A DNA stretch of 64,000 nucleotides from Lacrimispora xylanisolvens. GTDB lineage: Bacteria; Bacillota; Clostridia; Lachnospirales; Lachnospiraceae. Below the pieces are notes generated by a model. The model did no database searches and had not been told where the DNA came from. It saw nothing but the letters and a program-made list of their open reading frames with translations. Each line of letters starts with the position of its first letter. Within the stretch, counting starts at the first letter, position 1. Location: contig NZ_PTJA01000005.1 of the NCBI RefSeq assembly GCF_002934545.1, positions 248,001-312,000 on the forward strand, written 5' to 3'. This document shows positions 7,739 to 17,304 of this stretch, one piece after another. The translations under genes were made by a program, and so were the position numbers.

Positions 7739-9220
7739 ATGCAGGACTTTATCAAAATTAATTCCGAAGACAACGTGGCAGTCGCATTAAAGCCGCTTGC
7801 TTCCGGCAGTGCTGTCGAGGTAGACGGCACAGCGGTTATTCTTCTGGAAGACATCCCACAGGGTCATAAATTTGCCCTGACAGATATACCTGCCGGCTCA
7901 TCCGTCATCAAATACGGCTGTGCCATCGGCATAGCAAAGGAGAATATTGGGACTGGGGCCTGGATTCACACACACAATTTAAAAACAGGATTAGGGGATT
8001 TACTGACTTACACGTACAACAAACAGGAGATCGAAGTTACTCCAACAGAAGAACGCTTTTTTAACGGTTACCGCAGACCCGACGGACGTGTGGGCGTGCG
8101 TAACGAAATCTGGATTATTCCAACCGTAGGCTGCGTGAATAAAATCGCGACAGCCATTGAACGTGCCTCTTTAAAACACGTAAAAGGAAGCATCGATGCG
8201 GTTGCTGCTTTCCCTCACCCATACGGATGTTCCCAGATGGGCGATGATCAGGAATTTACCAGAACGATTCTGGCAGATTTAATCAATCATCCAAACGCTG
8301 GCGGCGTACTGGTACTTGGACTTGGCTGTGAGAACAGCAACATTACCGAATTAAAACGCTATATCGGCGAATACGATGAGCGCAGAGTCAAATTCCTGGT
8401 GGCTCAGGAGTCAGAAGACGAGATCTCCGATTCTCTTGAACTCATCGATCAGCTGGCAGAGTATGCAGGAACGTTTCACAGAGAGCCCATCAGCTGCAGC
8501 GAGCTGGTAATCGGAATGAAATGCGGCGGTTCCGACGGATTATCCGGAATCACAGCCAATCCTACCGTTGGAGAATTTTCAGATATGCTGGTTTCAAAGG
8601 GAGGAACTACGATTCTTACCGAAGTTCCTGAGATGTTTGGTGCAGAAACTCTTCTTATGAACCGCTGCCAGAACGAAGAAACCTTTGAAAAAACTGTTGA
8701 TTTAATAAATGACTTTAAGAATTATTTTACAAGCCACAATCAGACTATTTATGAGAATCCTTCTCCAGGCAATAAAAAAGGCGGTATTTCCACACTTGAG
8801 GACAAGTCCCTGGGATGTGTTCAGAAATCCGGCAGAATGCCTGTGGTTGATGTATTAAAATACGGTGAACCGGTACGCAATAAAGGACTGAACCTTTTAA
8901 GCGCTCCAGGCAACGATCTGGTGGCTTCCACAGCTCTTGCTGCATCAGGCGCCCACATCGTTTTATTTACAACCGGACGTGGCACTCCATTTGCATGCCC
9001 CGTACCAACCATGAAGATTTCCACCAACTCTGCTCTCAGCCAGAAGAAGAATAACTGGATTGATTTTAACTGCGGAGTGCTTGTGGAAGGAACCGATATG
9101 GAGACTCTTAAAAATCAGTTTTTTGACTTTGTAATTGAAGTTGCCTCCGGCAAGATGGTGAAATCGGAAGAAGCAGGTTTCCACGATATGGCCATCTTCA
9201 AGCAGGGCGTAACATTATAA
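7739..9220 (+). CDS. uxaA: Altronate dehydratase (UxaA)
   Basis: 493 residues, the full two-domain form. The N-terminal SAF-like domain (about 1-95) is joined to the large UxaA/GarD-type catalytic domain, which starts around FNGYRRPDGRVGVRNEIWII. Cysteines in the conserved VGCVNK, PYGCSQMGDD and GLGCENSN segments are typical metal ligands. It dehydrates D-altronate to 2-keto-3-deoxygluconate. AAGGAAAGGAAG precedes the ATG. It is followed 34 bases later by uxaB, which makes its substrate, and is divergent from the LacI gene that probably represses it. Confidence 0.95.
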   Translation: MQDFIKINSEDNVAVALKPLASGSAVEVDGTAVILLEDIPQGHKFALTDIPAGSSVIKYGCAIGIAKENIGTGAWIHTHNLKTGLGDLLTYTYNKQEIEVTPTEERFFNGYRRPDGRVGVRNEIWIIPTVGCVNKIATAIERASLKHVKGSIDAVAAFPHPYGCSQMGDDQEFTRTILADLINHPNAGGVLVLGLGCENSNITELKRYIGEYDERRVKFLVAQESEDEISDSLELIDQLAEYAGTFHREPISCSELVIGMKCGGSDGLSGITANPTVGEFSDMLVSKGGTTILTEVPEMFGAETLLMNRCQNEETFEKTVDLINDFKNYFTSHNQTIYENPSPGNKKGGISTLEDKSLGCVQKSGRMPVVDVLKYGEPVRNKGLNLLSAPGNDLVASTALAASGAHIVLFTTGRGTPFACPVPTMKISTNSALSQKKNNWIDFNCGVLVEGTDMETLKNQFFDFVIEVASGKMVKSEEAGFHDMAIFKQGVTL

Positions 9221-9254
9221 AATATTTCTGACAACTTATAAGGAGACAAACGAA

Positions 9255-10742
9255 ATGGAAAAGTTAAGCTACCAGACACTGGAAAAGCTGGATTATGACG
9301 GATATTTATTAAAAGATGCACCAGAGCGTGTGCTGCAGTTCGGAGAAGGAAATTTCTTAAGAGCTTTTGTTGATTATTTTATCGATGTTCTCAATGAAAA
9401 GACCGGATTTAATTCAAAGGTTGTTTTATGTCAGCCAATCGCTCCTGGTCTGGCTGATATGATCAATGAGCAGGAAGGCCTCTATACCCTCTTCCTCCGC
9501 GGCTTTGAAAATGGCCAGAAGGTAAATGACAAGCGTGTCATTTCCTGCGTAAGCAGATGTTTAAATCCCTACAGCGAGTATGAAACCGTTCTTGCCTGTG
9601 CAGAAAACCCGGACCTTCGGTTTATTGCCTGCAACACCACTGAGGCTGGAATTACTTATGACCCTTCCTGCCAGTTTACCGATGTACCGGCTGACAGCTA
9701 TCCTGGAAAGCTGACACAGTTCTTATACAGACGTTTTGAGAAGTTCGGCAAGGAAGCTGGAAAAGGATTTGTAATTCTTTCCTGCGAGCTCATTGATAAC
9801 AACGGAAAAGAACTGGAAAAATGCGTATTAAGCTATGCAAAACAGTGGAATTTAGGCGATGAGTTCTTAAACTGGATTAAAGCAGAGAATATCTTCTGCT
9901 CCACACTGGTTGACCGTATTGTAACCGGCTATCCAAGAAGCGAGGCAGCTGAGATCTGTGAAGAATTAGGCTATATTGACAACATCATCGATACCGGCGA
10001 AGTATTTGGCTTCTGGGTAATCGAAGGACCAGACAGCTTAAAGAAAGAACTTCCATTTGAAGAGGCAGGTCTTCCTGTTGTTATCTGCGGAGATCATAAG
10101 CCATACAAGCAGAGAAAGGTTCGTATCTTAAACGGTGCTCATACCTCTTTTGTTTTAGGTGCTTATCTGGCTGGTCAGGACATCGTGCGCAACTGTATGG
10201 ATGATGAAGTGATCTGCGGTTTCATGAACAAGACCATTTACGATGAAATCATTCCTACCTTAACTCTTCCGGAGGAAGAATTAAAGAGCTTTGCAGCTTC
10301 TGTAACAGAGCGTTTTAAAAACCCATTTATTGACCATGCGCTGCTGGCTATTTCCTTAAACTCCACTTCCAAATGGAAAGCCCGCGTAATGCCGTCTTTA
10401 AAGGGATTTGTAGAGAAGAATCATGGGCTTCCAAGCTGCATCACTGCTTCCTTTGCATTCTACATTGCATTCTATCATGGTACAACACTGACAGAAGACG
10501 GACTGACTGCGGTACGTCCTGCTGGTGATACCTATACAGTAAAGGATGATAAGCAGATTCTCCAGTTCTTCTATGACCACAAAGACGAGGATGCAGCTGC
10601 TCTTACCCACTCTGTCTGCACAAATACAGAGTTCTGGGGTGAGGATTTAACTGCCATTGAAGGCTTTGAAGCGGCTGTCAGCGGATATTTAAAAGATATC
10701 GAAGAAAAGGGCGCTTACGCAGTTATGAAGGAATGTTTATAA
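9255..10742 (+). CDS. uxaB: Tagaturonate reductase (UxaB)
   Basis: 495 residues, a polyol/mannitol dehydrogenase-family oxidoreductase. The Rossmann-type start is visible as RVLQFGEGNFLRAFVDYFID. The catalytic region contains DRIVTGYPRSEA and VRILNGAHTSFVLGAYLAG, where Lys/Asn/His residues of this family bind and reduce the substrate. It reduces D-tagaturonate to D-altronate with NADH. It is second in the uxaA operon and followed by a strong terminator. Uronate isomerase (uxaC) and the KDG kinase/aldolase genes are not in this window. Confidence 0.95.
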   Translation: MEKLSYQTLEKLDYDGYLLKDAPERVLQFGEGNFLRAFVDYFIDVLNEKTGFNSKVVLCQPIAPGLADMINEQEGLYTLFLRGFENGQKVNDKRVISCVSRCLNPYSEYETVLACAENPDLRFIACNTTEAGITYDPSCQFTDVPADSYPGKLTQFLYRRFEKFGKEAGKGFVILSCELIDNNGKELEKCVLSYAKQWNLGDEFLNWIKAENIFCSTLVDRIVTGYPRSEAAEICEELGYIDNIIDTGEVFGFWVIEGPDSLKKELPFEEAGLPVVICGDHKPYKQRKVRILNGAHTSFVLGAYLAGQDIVRNCMDDEVICGFMNKTIYDEIIPTLTLPEEELKSFAASVTERFKNPFIDHALLAISLNSTSKWKARVMPSLKGFVEKNHGLPSCITASFAFYIAFYHGTTLTEDGLTAVRPAGDTYTVKDDKQILQFFYDHKDEDAAALTHSVCTNTEFWGEDLTAIEGFEAAVSGYLKDIEEKGAYAVMKECL

Positions 10743-10756
10743 TCAGGATATAAAAA

Positions 10757-10797
10757 AGAGCTTTGATTGGTGTAAAACCAGTCAAAGCTCTTTTTTT
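10757..10797. terminator. Bidirectional terminator between uxaB and the isomerase-like gene
   Basis: The stem GAGCTTTGATTGGT pairs with ACCAGTCAAAGCTC (one G-U pair), with A-rich sequence before it and TTTTTTT after it. It serves both converging transcripts. Confidence 0.88.
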
Positions 10798-10812
10798 ATC
10801 AGGAACTACTGC

Positions 10813-11646
10813 TTAATTGCAGCTGTAATTTTCAAGAAACTTTCTTGACCACTCTGCATTATCCGGAGTACTGTCCTCGATTGTCATCTGAATGTATGGT
10901 TTTTCTTTCTTTGCAAAATTCAGAATTGTATCATATTTCATGACTCCGGTTCCAGGTGCTCCGGAAACCACTTTATCGCCTTCAATGACGAAATCCTTCA
11001 TATGAAGAACGTCGGTATACTCTCCCAGATCCTCGATGGCTTCCTGAATCACCTTGTCATATTCACTGCTGTTTTCTACAGACAGTAAATTAACCGGATC
11101 AAGGATGATTCTTAAATTCGGGGAATTGATTGCTTTTAATACTTTAAGAGCCTGCTTGGAATTGTATACGATATGGCTCCATACCGGTTCGATTGCCATG
11201 ATTACACCGAATTTTTCTGCACATTCCACAACAGGACGAAAGTTGGTAATAAATGTCTGAAGAGCTTCTTCTGTATGGGATGCCGGCTCAAAACGGTATT
11301 CTGGATTGGGGTTTCCTGTCTCGGTTCCCACCACGCTGCAGCCTAAGATGGAAGCAAAACGAAGATGGGCAAAATAACGCTCCTGAATCTTTTTAATCTC
11401 TTCCGGATCGGGATGAGCCAGGTTTAAATAGCAGCCTAAAACAGCGATATCCATATGATACTCTCCGAATTTATTCCGAAGATAGGAAGCAAATCCCGGT
11501 GTTAAGGCGGAATTCTCCACTGAATGATCATTGATTGTCTTTGTCAGCGCCAGGTGTACACAGGAAAATCCCTGTTCGCTGGCTATTTTTAAACGTTCCT
11601 CTATGGTACCTGGTGCCACATCGTGTAATCGAATTCCAATCTGCAT
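10813..11646 (-). CDS. Sugar phosphate isomerase/epimerase-like TIM-barrel protein
   Basis: 277 residues of the xylose-isomerase-like/AP endonuclease 2 fold. Conserved metal-site segments are GTETGNPNP, MAIEPVWSH, RIILDPVNLL, DVLHMKDF and the final QMTIEDSTP. ATG 11646 has AAGGAG upstream. It is the last gene of the ABC-transporter/GH28 operon, 14 bases after the polygalacturonase. A role in isomerising or epimerising a galacturonate-derived or rhamnose-type sugar is probable. The substrate cannot be read from the sequence. Confidence 0.85.
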   Translation of the reverse strand: MQIGIRLHDVAPGTIEERLKIASEQGFSCVHLALTKTINDHSVENSALTPGFASYLRNKFGEYHMDIAVLGCYLNLAHPDPEEIKKIQERYFAHLRFASILGCSVVGTETGNPNPEYRFEPASHTEEALQTFITNFRPVVECAEKFGVIMAIEPVWSHIVYNSKQALKVLKAINSPNLRIILDPVNLLSVENSSEYDKVIQEAIEDLGEYTDVLHMKDFVIEGDKVVSGAPGTGVMKYDTILNFAKKEKPYIQMTIEDSTPDNAEWSRKFLENYSCN

Positions 11647-11660
11647 TGTACTCTTCTCCT

Positions 11661-13214
11661 TTAGATCGTTTCGTAATGATTAATATTGCTTAATTCAAAT
11701 GCTTCCCCTTCCTGTCCGGAAATTTGAACATTTTCACAGATCAGGGTGTCCACATTGCTGATACAAAAGCCTTTTTTGGTGCACTCTCCCACTCCGCTTA
11801 ACATAGCCGGAGCACCTGACTTCGCCTCTTTCGCAAAGGAAATGGCAACATTCTTAAATTTAATTCGTTCAATCTTCTTTTCTGGAAGACCATAGAGAAA
11901 GGAAGCTGCCACATGACAATTAGCCGCTTTTATATTGGTAAAGCTGAATCTGCCGATCTCAGGCGTTCTGTCATCAACCGGAAGGGGTTCCCTGCACTGA
12001 ACGTATTCTGATTTTCCATCCGGATCACAGAAATAGAAGCCATTGACTACAAACGGGGTCATAACATGATCCATATCAATGTGGTCAAAGGCAATATCCG
12101 TAAGTACGGAATCCTTTCCTCGTCCTCTTCTGGTCTTGATCCGCAGGCCTCTGTCTGTATGGCGGAACAGACAGCGTTCTACCAGGATGTTTTTCACACC
12201 TGCACCTACTTCACTTCCAATGGTAACGGCTCCGTGACCGTTTTCCATCAGGCACTGGCGAATGGTGATGTTCTCAGAAGGCTTCTTATATCTGCGTCCC
12301 ATATAGATCTTGCCTGACTTGATGGCAATGCAGTCATCACCCAGGGAAAAATGAAGTCCCAGTATCTCCACATCCTTACAGGATTCCGGATCCAGTCCGT
12401 CTGTATTGGGGGAATCTGCCGGATTGCTGATGCTTAAATTTAAAAACTTTAAGTCTTCACTGAAATAAGGATGAAGAACCCAGGTCGGACTGTTTTTTAA
12501 AGAAAATCCCTGAAGAGTAATCTTCCTGCATCGTTCCAAAAATACCATACGCGGCCGGAACGCTCCCTTCATCACTCTTACATTGTCCCACCAGTTGTCA
12601 AAGGAGGCCTGACCGTTTATGATTCCTCTGCCATAGATTACAACATCTTCCACATCAATACCGGTGATGATGCCTGCAAACATGGGAAGGGGGTTGCCCT
12701 CCCAGGTCCCCAGATTATAATCATCTTTTTCATCGTAACTCTCGATCATTCCGGGGAACTTTGGATACTGATACCGGTCAGTCTCTGCAAGGAGCTCCGC
12801 TCCCTCAGAAAGTTCAATCTTAATATGGCTCTTTAAAAACAGACTGGTAACCTTGTATTTTCCTGCAGGAATCAGCACTCTTCCGTCTTTGGGACATGCC
12901 ATAATCGCAGCCTGAATGAAAGGAGTGTCGTTTTGGATTCCGTCTCCAAGAGCGCCGACTTCCCTGACATTGATGGTAACAAATTCATAATCCGTATGGA
13001 AATTTACCTCTGCCTTTTCTCCATTTCTTTCCAGAGAAATATTATAGTCCATATCCGGCTTTAAGTCAAACAATGTAAATACAACCTGCTTTGTCTCTCC
13101 CCGGTTTTCTCCGTTTACCAGAATCTGGCCCGGAGTATCAAATTCATAGATAGTTTCTGTGATTGTCTCTATGGTTACAGAACGTGCTGTCTGAAATACA
13201 ACTCTTAATTCCAT
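11661..13214 (-). CDS. GH28 polygalacturonase with N-terminal Fn3-like domain
   Basis: 517 residues from ATG 13214, chosen for the AGGTGAGG upstream; a longer TTG-started frame has none. Residues about 1-95 look like a fibronectin-III-type domain, followed by a right-handed beta-helix of glycoside hydrolase family 28. The four diagnostic motifs are present: NTDGLDPES, GDDCIAIKSG, GHGAVTIGSE and RGLRIKTRRG, containing the catalytic Asp residues, His and RIK. It hydrolyses alpha-1,4-galacturonan. The Fn3-GH28 layout is known from exo-acting enzymes. There is no signal peptide, so it probably acts inside the cell on imported oligogalacturonides. Confidence 0.93.
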   Translation of the reverse strand: MELRVVFQTARSVTIETITETIYEFDTPGQILVNGENRGETKQVVFTLFDLKPDMDYNISLERNGEKAEVNFHTDYEFVTINVREVGALGDGIQNDTPFIQAAIMACPKDGRVLIPAGKYKVTSLFLKSHIKIELSEGAELLAETDRYQYPKFPGMIESYDEKDDYNLGTWEGNPLPMFAGIITGIDVEDVVIYGRGIINGQASFDNWWDNVRVMKGAFRPRMVFLERCRKITLQGFSLKNSPTWVLHPYFSEDLKFLNLSISNPADSPNTDGLDPESCKDVEILGLHFSLGDDCIAIKSGKIYMGRRYKKPSENITIRQCLMENGHGAVTIGSEVGAGVKNILVERCLFRHTDRGLRIKTRRGRGKDSVLTDIAFDHIDMDHVMTPFVVNGFYFCDPDGKSEYVQCREPLPVDDRTPEIGRFSFTNIKAANCHVAASFLYGLPEKKIERIKFKNVAISFAKEAKSGAPAMLSGVGECTKKGFCISNVDTLICENVQISGQEGEAFELSNINHYETI

Positions 13215-13307
13215 ACTGTTAAACCTCACCTGTAAGTTTTCCTGTGTTATTGTTTTTTCTATTGAAAAAGAGCGCAGCAATTACATACCACGCCCTCTTT
13301 TTGATCT

Positions 13308-14159
13308 TTAACCTTTTACTCCGCCTGCAGCAATACCATCAATGAAGGAATCCTGCGCACAGAAGAATACAATCAGAGAAGGAATAATGGAGATGAGTGA
13401 CATCGCCAGAATTCTGTTCCACTGAAATCCTACATCACCGTCCATTGACATACGTAAGTAAATGGAGTTTGTATATTTCGGCATGTCGGAAACGTAGATC
13501 AGGGGTCCCATAAAGTCATTGGAAGTCCACATAAACTGGAACAATGCAACAGATACCAGTGATGGCTTTAACATGGGAACAATGACATACCATAATGTTT
13601 TAATTGAATTACAGCCATCAATCTTAGCTGCCTCTTCCAGCTCTTTTGGCACACCTCTTAAAAACTGAACCAGCATGAATAAGAAGTATGTGTCACCTGC
13701 AAATAAAGAAGGGATCACAAGAGGAAGATAGGAATTTGTCCAGCCCCAGTTATTAAACATAATGTACTGAGGTGCATTTAAAACTACCTGAGGAAGGAAC
13801 AGGGTAGAAATCATAAGAGAAAAGAGAATTGCTTTTCCTTTGAATTCAAACCGTCCAAAACCGTAAGCAGTAATGGTAGCTGATATTACTGTGAAAATAA
13901 CCTTTGGCACTACGATTTTATAAGTGTTTAAAAGTGATTTAATCAGGTTAATTTTACCGCCGTAATCTACGAAGGCATTGGCATAGCCGTCTGTAACCGG
14001 GTTCTTAGGCCAGAACCATGCGCTGGTAAAAATCTCTGAGTTGGTCTTAAAGGTCGCACCTACCATCCAGATCAGGGGATAAACCATAATGAATCCAATT
14101 ATTACGAGAAGAGTATAACGGACCACTGTACTTATTTTTCTTTTTGTCTCTTTCGTCAT
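13308..14159 (-). CDS. Sugar ABC transporter permease, MalG-type (CUT1)
   Basis: 283 residues with six predicted membrane helices and an N-terminal cytoplasmic start. The EAA loop that contacts the ATPase is PKELEEAAKIDGCNSIKTLW. The C terminus ends with DSFIDGIAAGGVKG, typical of MalG-like permeases. GGGAGG precedes ATG 14159. It forms a pair with the MalF-type permease five bases upstream. No ATP-binding subunit is encoded in the window, as is usual for clostridial CUT1 operons that share a common MsmK-type ATPase. Confidence 0.93.
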   Translation of the reverse strand: MTKETKRKISTVVRYTLLVIIGFIMVYPLIWMVGATFKTNSEIFTSAWFWPKNPVTDGYANAFVDYGGKINLIKSLLNTYKIVVPKVIFTVISATITAYGFGRFEFKGKAILFSLMISTLFLPQVVLNAPQYIMFNNWGWTNSYLPLVIPSLFAGDTYFLFMLVQFLRGVPKELEEAAKIDGCNSIKTLWYVIVPMLKPSLVSVALFQFMWTSNDFMGPLIYVSDMPKYTNSIYLRMSMDGDVGFQWNRILAMSLISIIPSLIVFFCAQDSFIDGIAAGGVKG

Positions 14160-14164
14160 GTCAT

Positions 14165-15064
14165 CTACCTCCCGTCTTCATCTGAGTAATATACCCATTT
14201 CTTCTGGCTAACAAATGCAACTGCCGTAAATGTCATGACAATCAGGAACAGAATCCAAGCCTGGGCACTTGCGATACCCATCTTATGGCGAAGGAACGCA
14301 TTGTTGTAAATAAGAATGGAAATCAGTGTGGTTGCACCGTTTGGTCCTCCCTTTGTTACAAGGAAAGGTCCGTTGAATTCCTGGAATGCCTGACATAACT
14401 GAGTGATCAGGTTGTAGAAAATAACCGGTGTGATTAACGGAACTGTAATTTTAAAGAACTGGGTCCATTTTCCTGCTCCGTCAATGGATGCAGCCTCGTA
14501 TAAATCTTCCGATACACCTTTTAATGCTGCAAGGAAAATTACCATGGCTGAACCGAACTGCCATACTCGTAACATAATGATAACGAATAAAGCACCGTTG
14601 GCAGATGCCATCCAGTTGATTTTTTCTCCGCCAAATGCAACGACTACCGCATTGATCAGACCATCTGTATTAAATACAGCTCTCCATAAGATGGCAATGG
14701 CGATGGAACCACCAAGAATAGAGGGAATATAATAAGCCGTTCTGAAAAAATTAACTCCCTTTAATTTAAAGTTCAGTATATAAGCGATAAATAATGCGAA
14801 GGTCAGCTTTAAAGGAACGTCAAAAATCGCATATTTAAAAGTTACCATAAATGCTCTTGTAATATCAGAATCCGTAAAAATCTTATTATAGTTCATCATA
14901 CCTGTTTTCGTTACGCCATTAAACAGATCGTAATTTGTAAAGCTATAGTACAATGAAGAAGCGAATGGATAAACTTTAAAAAGTATAAATCCAATCAGCC
15001 ACGGCAGGACAAAGAAGAATCCCGCATTATCAGCCAGGAACTTACGTATACCCTTTGACTTCAT
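14165..15064 (-). CDS. Sugar ABC transporter permease, MalF-type (CUT1)
   Basis: 299 residues with six membrane helices. The EAA motif is SEDLYEAASIDGAGKWTQFF. The N-terminal segment LPWLIGFILFKVYPFASSLY is typical of the MalF/UgpA group. AGGAGG lies upstream of ATG 15064. Together with the MalG-type permease and the lipoprotein at 15830 it forms an importer. Oligogalacturonides are the likely substrate because of the GH28 gene in the same operon. Confidence 0.93.
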   Translation of the reverse strand: MKSKGIRKFLADNAGFFFVLPWLIGFILFKVYPFASSLYYSFTNYDLFNGVTKTGMMNYNKIFTDSDITRAFMVTFKYAIFDVPLKLTFALFIAYILNFKLKGVNFFRTAYYIPSILGGSIAIAILWRAVFNTDGLINAVVVAFGGEKINWMASANGALFVIIMLRVWQFGSAMVIFLAALKGVSEDLYEAASIDGAGKWTQFFKITVPLITPVIFYNLITQLCQAFQEFNGPFLVTKGGPNGATTLISILIYNNAFLRHKMGIASAQAWILFLIVMTFTAVAFVSQKKWVYYSDEDGR

Positions 15065-15069
15065 ACTGC

Positions 15070-15738
15070 TTATACCTCCTGTTTGTTAAAAATTATATGC
15101 TGCGCACAGATCATATCCTTTAAACCTGTACATGTATTATTATCAATCCCCGCAATATTTCTCCATACAAGTTCCCCGAAATTACTGTATTTCTCTTTTT
15201 GAAGCACGCCAATATTACATGCTTTCAGAATGGAATAACCAATTTCCATAATTTCAGAAGAATTGGGGAGGTCTTTCATCTTCTCCTTGATTATAACCTT
15301 AAACAAATCCCTTAATTCCCTATAATATTCATAGATCTCTTCCGACATCTGAGCAATCGTATCGATCAGTGACACCAGATCATATCCCGTAAACTGCTGT
15401 TTATCCCGAAACATGGCCACAATCTCATTATAATGCTCTTTTCTTTTATATCTTGTGTCATACGCTGTTATAAACGGCATAAGCTCCAAAGTCCACTCCG
15501 GGGTTTTCATGACATCTTCTATCTTTTGACTGTAACACTCATTACCGGTTTGTTCCAAAGCGAAAAAATAAGCGGAATAATCCTGTGCCGGCAGACTTCC
15601 TGCCGTCCCTTCCGGGGCTTCCATACAGCTTAACTGATCTATAACAAATTCTTTGAATGCATCGTCTTTCGTTGCTTCAAACATTTGCACTGCCCCTGTG
15701 AGCTGGTATGGTTTTAATGTCTCATTTCTGCATTCCAT
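15070..15738 (-). CDS. Uncharacterised helical protein inside the pectin ABC operon
   Basis: 222 residues with no signal peptide or membrane segment, apparently all-helical. I do not recognise the family firmly. Segments such as LTGAVQMFEATKDDAFKEFV and GYSILKACNIGVLQKEKYS recall the helical hairpins of GH88/GH105 (alpha/alpha six-barrel) proteins. It is about 150 residues too short for a complete barrel, and I see no catalytic Asp motif like that of the GH105 gene at 18350. It lies between the binding protein and the permeases, six bases before the MalF-type permease. It may be a degenerate hydrolase-like accessory protein. Confidence 0.7.
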   Translation of the reverse strand: MECRNETLKPYQLTGAVQMFEATKDDAFKEFVIDQLSCMEAPEGTAGSLPAQDYSAYFFALEQTGNECYSQKIEDVMKTPEWTLELMPFITAYDTRYKRKEHYNEIVAMFRDKQQFTGYDLVSLIDTIAQMSEEIYEYYRELRDLFKVIIKEKMKDLPNSSEIMEIGYSILKACNIGVLQKEKYSNFGELVWRNIAGIDNNTCTGLKDMICAQHIIFNKQEV

Positions 15739-15766
15739 GACGTTTTGTCTGCCCTTTTCTTTATGG

Positions 15767-15792
15767 GAGCCGCCATAGGACTATGGCGGCTC
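15767..15792 (-). promoter_or_regulatory. Intercistronic hairpin downstream of the binding-protein gene
   Basis: GAGCCGCCATA and TATGGCGGCTC form a perfect 11-bp stem with a 4-base loop, without a U tract. A stem here, directly after the solute-binding-protein gene, usually protects the 3' end of that message and lowers expression of the downstream permeases. Confidence 0.6.
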
Positions 15793-15829
15793 GTATGAAA
15801 TATGAATATCTTATCGTTTTAAAAGACAA

Positions 15830-17209
15830 TTAGTTCTCAAGTGTATCAGTAACACCCTTGATCAGTTCTTTTGCAGCTGCAGCAGAATCCAGCTCTTTGG
15901 AGCTTAATTTGCCGAATACTTTGTAGTAAACGCCGTCTGGGTTAGCCTTTAAGTCATTGTGCTCGAATTTAGCATCCAGAGTGAACTTGCTGTAATTCAT
16001 AACTTTTGTATTTGCTTCAATGGTAAGAGGATCGCCAAGCTTGTTATCCTGAAGGATCTTTAAGCCTGCTGCAGAACAAGGAATACCTCTTTCTGTAGAA
16101 CCAATCTTAACGCCTTCCGGATCATTTAACAGGAAGTTGATCAGCATAGCTGCTTCTTTTGGATGTTTGGAGTTTGCACCAATTGCAAATGCCATAGAGA
16201 TCTTTGTAAATCCACCGTTGTTGTCGCCCATCTTAATGAACTCACCAACTACGAATTCCTGACCAGGTTTGTTTACGCTGCCTTCAAGAGCTTTTTTGAA
16301 CTTGGAAGCTGAGGAATCCCACTCAAAGATACCAGCATACTTTCCATCGATCCATTTTGCATTCTTGTCAAGAGAGTCAGCCATATCGCCGCTGATGGTA
16401 GCAAGAGTAGGAATTACATGCTTGTCTTCCAGTCCTGTGATAAAGTCCATACCATCTTTTACTTCTTCTTCTGTGTAGTTGATTGCACCATCTTCTACCC
16501 AGTTTTTGCCATACTTGGATTCCAGATAGTAAACCATAAGGATCATACGGTCATATTCGCCAAGTGCCAGTGGATACATATCAGGATCTTTTGCCTTGAA
16601 AGCTTCACCAGCTTTGTATAAGGAATCAAGATCTGTAGGAAGTGCAGCACCAACCTCATCAAATGCTGTCTTATTCCAGTAGAACAGACGGCCTGTTAAG
16701 GAAATCGGAACTGCCATTAATTTATTATCTACCTTGCAAAGATCAAGGCTCTCTGGTGTAAACTGTTTTAAATCAAGAACATCGGAGTAATCCTCCAGGT
16801 TTGCGAAAGACTTTCCGCCCTGGCTGTAGGATTCAATCCAGTTCCAGTTGATCTGCATAACATCAGCAGCATTGCCGCCTAAGATGTTTAAGGACTGTTT
16901 CTCTTCCCAGCCGTTCCATGCACCGTATTCAGGAGTTACAGTGATGTTCGGATATTTTGCCTGGAAAGCTTTGATTGCTTCCTCGGTTGCAGCATGTCTT
17001 GTGTCGCCGCCCCACCATGAAAATTTCAGTTCTACTGGTTCTGTAGAAGTTGTAGCTCCTGCAGTTGTTGTTTCAGCAGCAGCTGCTTTCGTAGTTTCTG
17101 CAGGTGCAGCAGTGGTTGTTTCAGCAGTTTTGCCTGACCCGCATGCAGATAGAGACATTGCCATAACAGTCGCTAACCCCATTGCTGTCCACTGTTTGAT
17201 TTTTCTCAT
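15830..17209 (-). CDS. Sugar ABC transporter solute-binding lipoprotein (CUT1)
   Basis: 459 residues from ATG 17209, preceded by AAGGAGAG at the right distance; an upstream in-frame ATG at 17263 has a poor context. Residues 1-23 are a lipoprotein signal with lipobox LSAC, Cys23 being the lipidation site. A Thr/Ala-rich linker (TTTAAPAETTKAAAAETT) leads to the SBP_bac_1 fold (KFSWWGGDTRHAATEEAIKA). It captures sugars outside the membrane for the two permeases. It is the first gene of the operon, with a LacI-type operator in its leader. Confidence 0.94.
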   Translation of the reverse strand: MRKIKQWTAMGLATVMAMSLSACGSGKTAETTTAAPAETTKAAAAETTTAGATTSTEPVELKFSWWGGDTRHAATEEAIKAFQAKYPNITVTPEYGAWNGWEEKQSLNILGGNAADVMQINWNWIESYSQGGKSFANLEDYSDVLDLKQFTPESLDLCKVDNKLMAVPISLTGRLFYWNKTAFDEVGAALPTDLDSLYKAGEAFKAKDPDMYPLALGEYDRMILMVYYLESKYGKNWVEDGAINYTEEEVKDGMDFITGLEDKHVIPTLATISGDMADSLDKNAKWIDGKYAGIFEWDSSASKFKKALEGSVNKPGQEFVVGEFIKMGDNNGGFTKISMAFAIGANSKHPKEAAMLINFLLNDPEGVKIGSTERGIPCSAAGLKILQDNKLGDPLTIEANTKVMNYSKFTLDAKFEHNDLKANPDGVYYKVFGKLSSKELDSAAAAKELIKGVTDTLEN

Positions 17210-17304
17210 CTTTTTCTCTCTCCTTTTTCTCTCCCTCATAAATGAGTTCTTTAAAAGTTCCATGTAAATGTTTTCGCATTTTCAATATAGAAATATGTAC
17301 TTTT

